Origin: Streptococcus cuniculi
Lineage (GTDB): Bacteria; Bacillota; Bacilli; Lactobacillales; Streptococcaceae
DNA: 64,000 nt
Reading direction: 5' to 3'
Assembly: GCF_001921845.1 (NCBI RefSeq)
Contig: NZ_MSJM01000006.1
Coordinates: 118,606 to 182,605, forward strand
Part shown: in pieces, positions 63,893-64,000 of the stretch
How the letters are laid out: each line of letters opens with the position of its first letter
Numbering within the stretch: position 1 is the first letter of the stretch
Notes under the pieces: generated by a model
What the model was told of the DNA's origin: nothing
The model's database searches: none
The model's input: only the letters and a program-made list of their open reading frames with translations
Made by a program: the position numbers and the translations under genes

Positions 63893-64000
63893 GTCTCGCT
63901 CCGATAGGTGCGAGACAAATCAACCACCCGCTATGCGGGTGCGCATCGACTGTTATACAAAAAATCTCCAAACGCGATACAATAAAGGTGTTCAAGCCTA
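63893..64000. other. Paired hairpins at the window end, possible IS200/IS605-type left end
   Basis: Two adjacent perfect hairpins: GTCTCGC/GCGAGAC (63893-63899, 63910-63916) and CACCCGC-TAT-GCGGGTG (63925-63941). An unassigned stretch ends GGTGTTCAAGCCTA. Subterminal hairpins upstream of a transposase gene are typical of IS200/IS605 elements, but no open reading frame is visible before the edge. It could equally be a leader structure of the next gene. Confidence 0.35.

Overview
The window is chromosomal DNA from a Streptococcus, most like the mitis/sanguinis/suis side of the genus. Several gene strings match pneumococcal order as I remember it: psaC-psaB divergent from pepO; a glycyl-radical-enzyme cluster ending in talC-gldA and followed by leuS; ulaABCDEF-ulaR-ulaG near a transketolase; and dapH-dapL-fthC-rhomboid next to galU-gpsA. 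BOX-like and RUP-like intergenic repeats, an LPXTG surface protein and cre-type catabolite sites support the same placement. I see no phage, plasmid, CRISPR array, tRNA or rRNA.

Layout. 1-3 kb: start of a manganese ABC operon with a visible operator, and divergent pepO. 3.2-12.4 kb: glycyl radical activase, two regulators, a lactose/cellobiose-type PTS, a glycyl radical enzyme (GRE), an FSA-type aldolase and GldA. 12.4-19.9 kb: a small membrane protein, leuS, a sulfur amino acid PLP lyase with an amino acid ABC importer, tadA and the SRP RNA. 20-24 kb: a repeat-rich gap, a wall-anchored GH16 glucanase, and pgi. 24-27 kb: a small operon I cannot name (SorC regulator, class II aldolase, TIM-like protein, YjbQ). 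27.4-35.6 kb: L-ascorbate (ula) genes. 35.8-46.8 kb: phosphoketolase, a PRD regulator, a galactitol-type PTS, two polyol-phosphate dehydrogenases and transketolase. 47-53 kb: sorbitol (gut/srl) operon plus a second FSA-type aldolase. 53-60 kb: two free-standing PASTA proteins, a lipoprotein, lysine biosynthesis, folate, rhomboid, galU and gpsA. 60-64 kb: a heterodimeric ABC exporter, then paired hairpins at the edge.

How it fits together. About half of the window brings polyols and unusual sugars through four PTS systems into the pentose-phosphate/glycolysis junction. Ascorbate and the presumed pentitol give xylulose 5-phosphate for phosphoketolase and transketolase. Sorbitol gives fructose 6-phosphate. 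The GRE cluster matches the anhydrohexitol route described for E. coli YbiW/PflD with FsaA/FsaB and GldA. CcpA-type cre sites or near-matches lie at several of these promoters, and three PRD/BglG-type, two SorC and one DeoR regulator give local control.

The main candidates for new biology are the GRE cluster, the unnamed 24-27 kb operon, the putative pentitol module with its zinc-site-depleted dehydrogenase, the tandem repeats inside the ula operon, and the nested repeat at 3 kb.
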